Origin: Candidatus Auribacterota bacterium
GTDB taxonomy: Bacteria; Auribacterota; Ancaeobacteria; Ancaeobacterales; Ancaeobacteraceae
Direction of reading: 5' to 3'
Length of the DNA stretch: 46,247 nt
NCBI GenBank assembly: GCA_022711655.1
Contig: JAKLEM010000013.1
Coordinates: forward strand, 1 to 46,247
Shown in pieces: positions 45,271 through 46,247 of this stretch (position 1 is its first letter; each line of letters starts with the position of its first letter). The notes under the pieces were generated by a model. It made no database searches. It had not been told where the DNA came from and was given only the letters and a program-made list of their open reading frames with translations. The position numbers were made by a program, and so were the translations under genes.

Positions 45271-46247
45271 ATGGGAAAATCGATGGTCATAGTCGAATCG
45301 CCGGCCAAGGCGAAGACGATCAACAAATACCTCGGATCGAAATACATCGTGCGCGCCTCGATGGGGCACGTGCGCGACCTCCCCAAGAGCAAGCTGGGCG
45401 TCGATATCGAGAAAGAGTTCACGCCGCAGTATATCCCGATCCAGGGGCGGAGGAAGCTCATAACGACGCTGAAGAAAGAGCTCGCCGGCGCCGACGGCCT
45501 CTACCTCGCGCCCGACCCCGACCGCGAAGGGGAGGCGATCGCATGGCACCTCTCGGAGCTCCTCGGCTTTGACAAGAAGAAGACCTTCCGCGTCACTTTC
45601 AACGAGATCACCGAGCGCGCGATCAAGGACGCCTTTGCCCATCCGGGCAAGCTCGATCACGACAAGATCGATTCCCAGCAGGCGCGGCGCATCCTTGACC
45701 GTATCGTCGGCTACAAGATCAGCCCCCTGCTGTGGAAGAAGGTCGGGGGCGGGCTGTCCGCCGGCCGCGTGCAGACGGTCGCCGTCAGGCTCATCTGCGA
45801 ACGGGAAGAGGCGGTCCTCGCGTTCGTCCCCAAGGAATACTGGTCGATCGCCGTCGAGCTGGAGAAGCTGACCGGCCAGAAAGAGCGCTTCATCGCCCAG
45901 CTGAAAAAGATCGGCGACAAAAAGATAGAGATCGCCAGCCAGGCCGAAGCCGAAGCGGCCGTCGCGGCGGCCCGCTCGCTTCCGTTCGCGGTGAGCGATA
46001 TCGCAACGCGCGAGAAATCGGAGACGCCCTATCCGCCGTTCATCACCAGCCATATGCAGCAGGCGTCGGTCAACAAGCTGGGATGGTCGATCGTCCATAC
46101 GATGAGCGTCGCCCAGCAGCGCTACGAGGGGCTCGAGCTCGGCGCCGACGGCCTGGTCGGGCTTATCACCTATATGAGGACCGATTCGTTCTCCATCTCC
46201 AAGGGGGCGCAGGACGAGGCGCTCGCGTTCATCAAGGAGCGCTTCGG
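45271..46247 (+). CDS. topA: DNA topoisomerase I, 3' end outside window
   Basis: The first 325 codons are present and open to the window end. This type IA topoisomerase relaxes negative supercoils. The toprim domain has VIVESPAKAKTINKYLG, SMGHVRDLPKS and DPDREGEAIAWHL; the region QQARRILDRIVGYKISPLLW and the active-site tyrosine (about Tyr301) in YMRTDSFSIS follow, so it is TopA and not reverse gyrase or TopB. GAGG lies seven bases before the ATG, directly after the hairpin repeat. Confidence 0.95.
   Translation, partial: MGKSMVIVESPAKAKTINKYLGSKYIVRASMGHVRDLPKSKLGVDIEKEFTPQYIPIQGRRKLITTLKKELAGADGLYLAPDPDREGEAIAWHLSELLGFDKKKTFRVTFNEITERAIKDAFAHPGKLDHDKIDSQQARRILDRIVGYKISPLLWKKVGGGLSAGRVQTVAVRLICEREEAVLAFVPKEYWSIAVELEKLTGQKERFIAQLKKIGDKKIEIASQAEAEAAVAAARSLPFAVSDIATREKSETPYPPFITSHMQQASVNKLGWSIVHTMSVAQQRYEGLELGADGLVGLITYMRTDSFSISKGAQDEALAFIKERF

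Overview
The window is GC-rich bacterial DNA from a Gram-negative-type organism. It carries the PEP-CTERM surface/export sorting tag, a Bat (Bacteroides aerotolerance-type) operon, a prepilin peptidase and several cyclic di-GMP components. Eight clustered PEP-CTERM proteins built from autotransporter-type beta-strand repeats and Gloeo/Verruco repeats, next to a full Bat operon and heptanucleotide-periodic intergenic hairpins, fit an uncultured lineage of the PVC/Omnitrophota kind. That placement is an inference from gene content; no rRNA is present to test it.

Region 1 (1-22815) is a same-strand run of eight PEP-CTERM proteins. First come three mosaic proteins that share a nearly identical C-terminal propeller-like module; the first is cut by the window edge and the third is about 3,065 residues. 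Then follow a beta-strand-repeat protein, a 41-codon small ORF, a matrixin-like zinc metalloprotease, an FG-GAP/VCBS-type repeat protein with an apparent one-base frameshift in its signal peptide, a jelly-roll-like protein and a LamG-domain protein. Between the second and third genes lies the best regulatory element of the window: a sigma70-type promoter, a GEMM-I cyclic di-GMP riboswitch aptamer and an intrinsic terminator, placed to control the giant gene and possibly the genes after it.

Region 2 (22877-26913) starts at a good promoter. It encodes a MalK/UgpC-type ABC ATPase with no permease beside it, then two membrane-anchored GGDEF diguanylate cyclases. Together with the riboswitch and a PilZ protein further on, this puts three layers of cyclic di-GMP signalling (synthesis, RNA sensing, protein sensing) within 27 kb.

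Region 3 (26946-36194) is a Bat operon: moxR, DUF58, a BatD-tail-like lipoprotein, batA, batB, batC, pilZ, batD, batE. Its intergenic gaps hold two families of imperfect hairpins made of seven-base quasi-repeats. A third copy of one family lies before topA, and a copy of the other sits inside the riboswitch.

Region 4 (36218-46247) is mostly housekeeping. A radical SAM protein is on the minus strand, then across a 163-bp inverted repeat come leuA, aroE and a prepilin peptidase. A separate promoter drives aroC-aroK-aroB-dprA, and topA runs off the end of the window. The leuA/aro genes supply leucine and chorismate pathway steps; dprA-topA is a common bacterial pairing.
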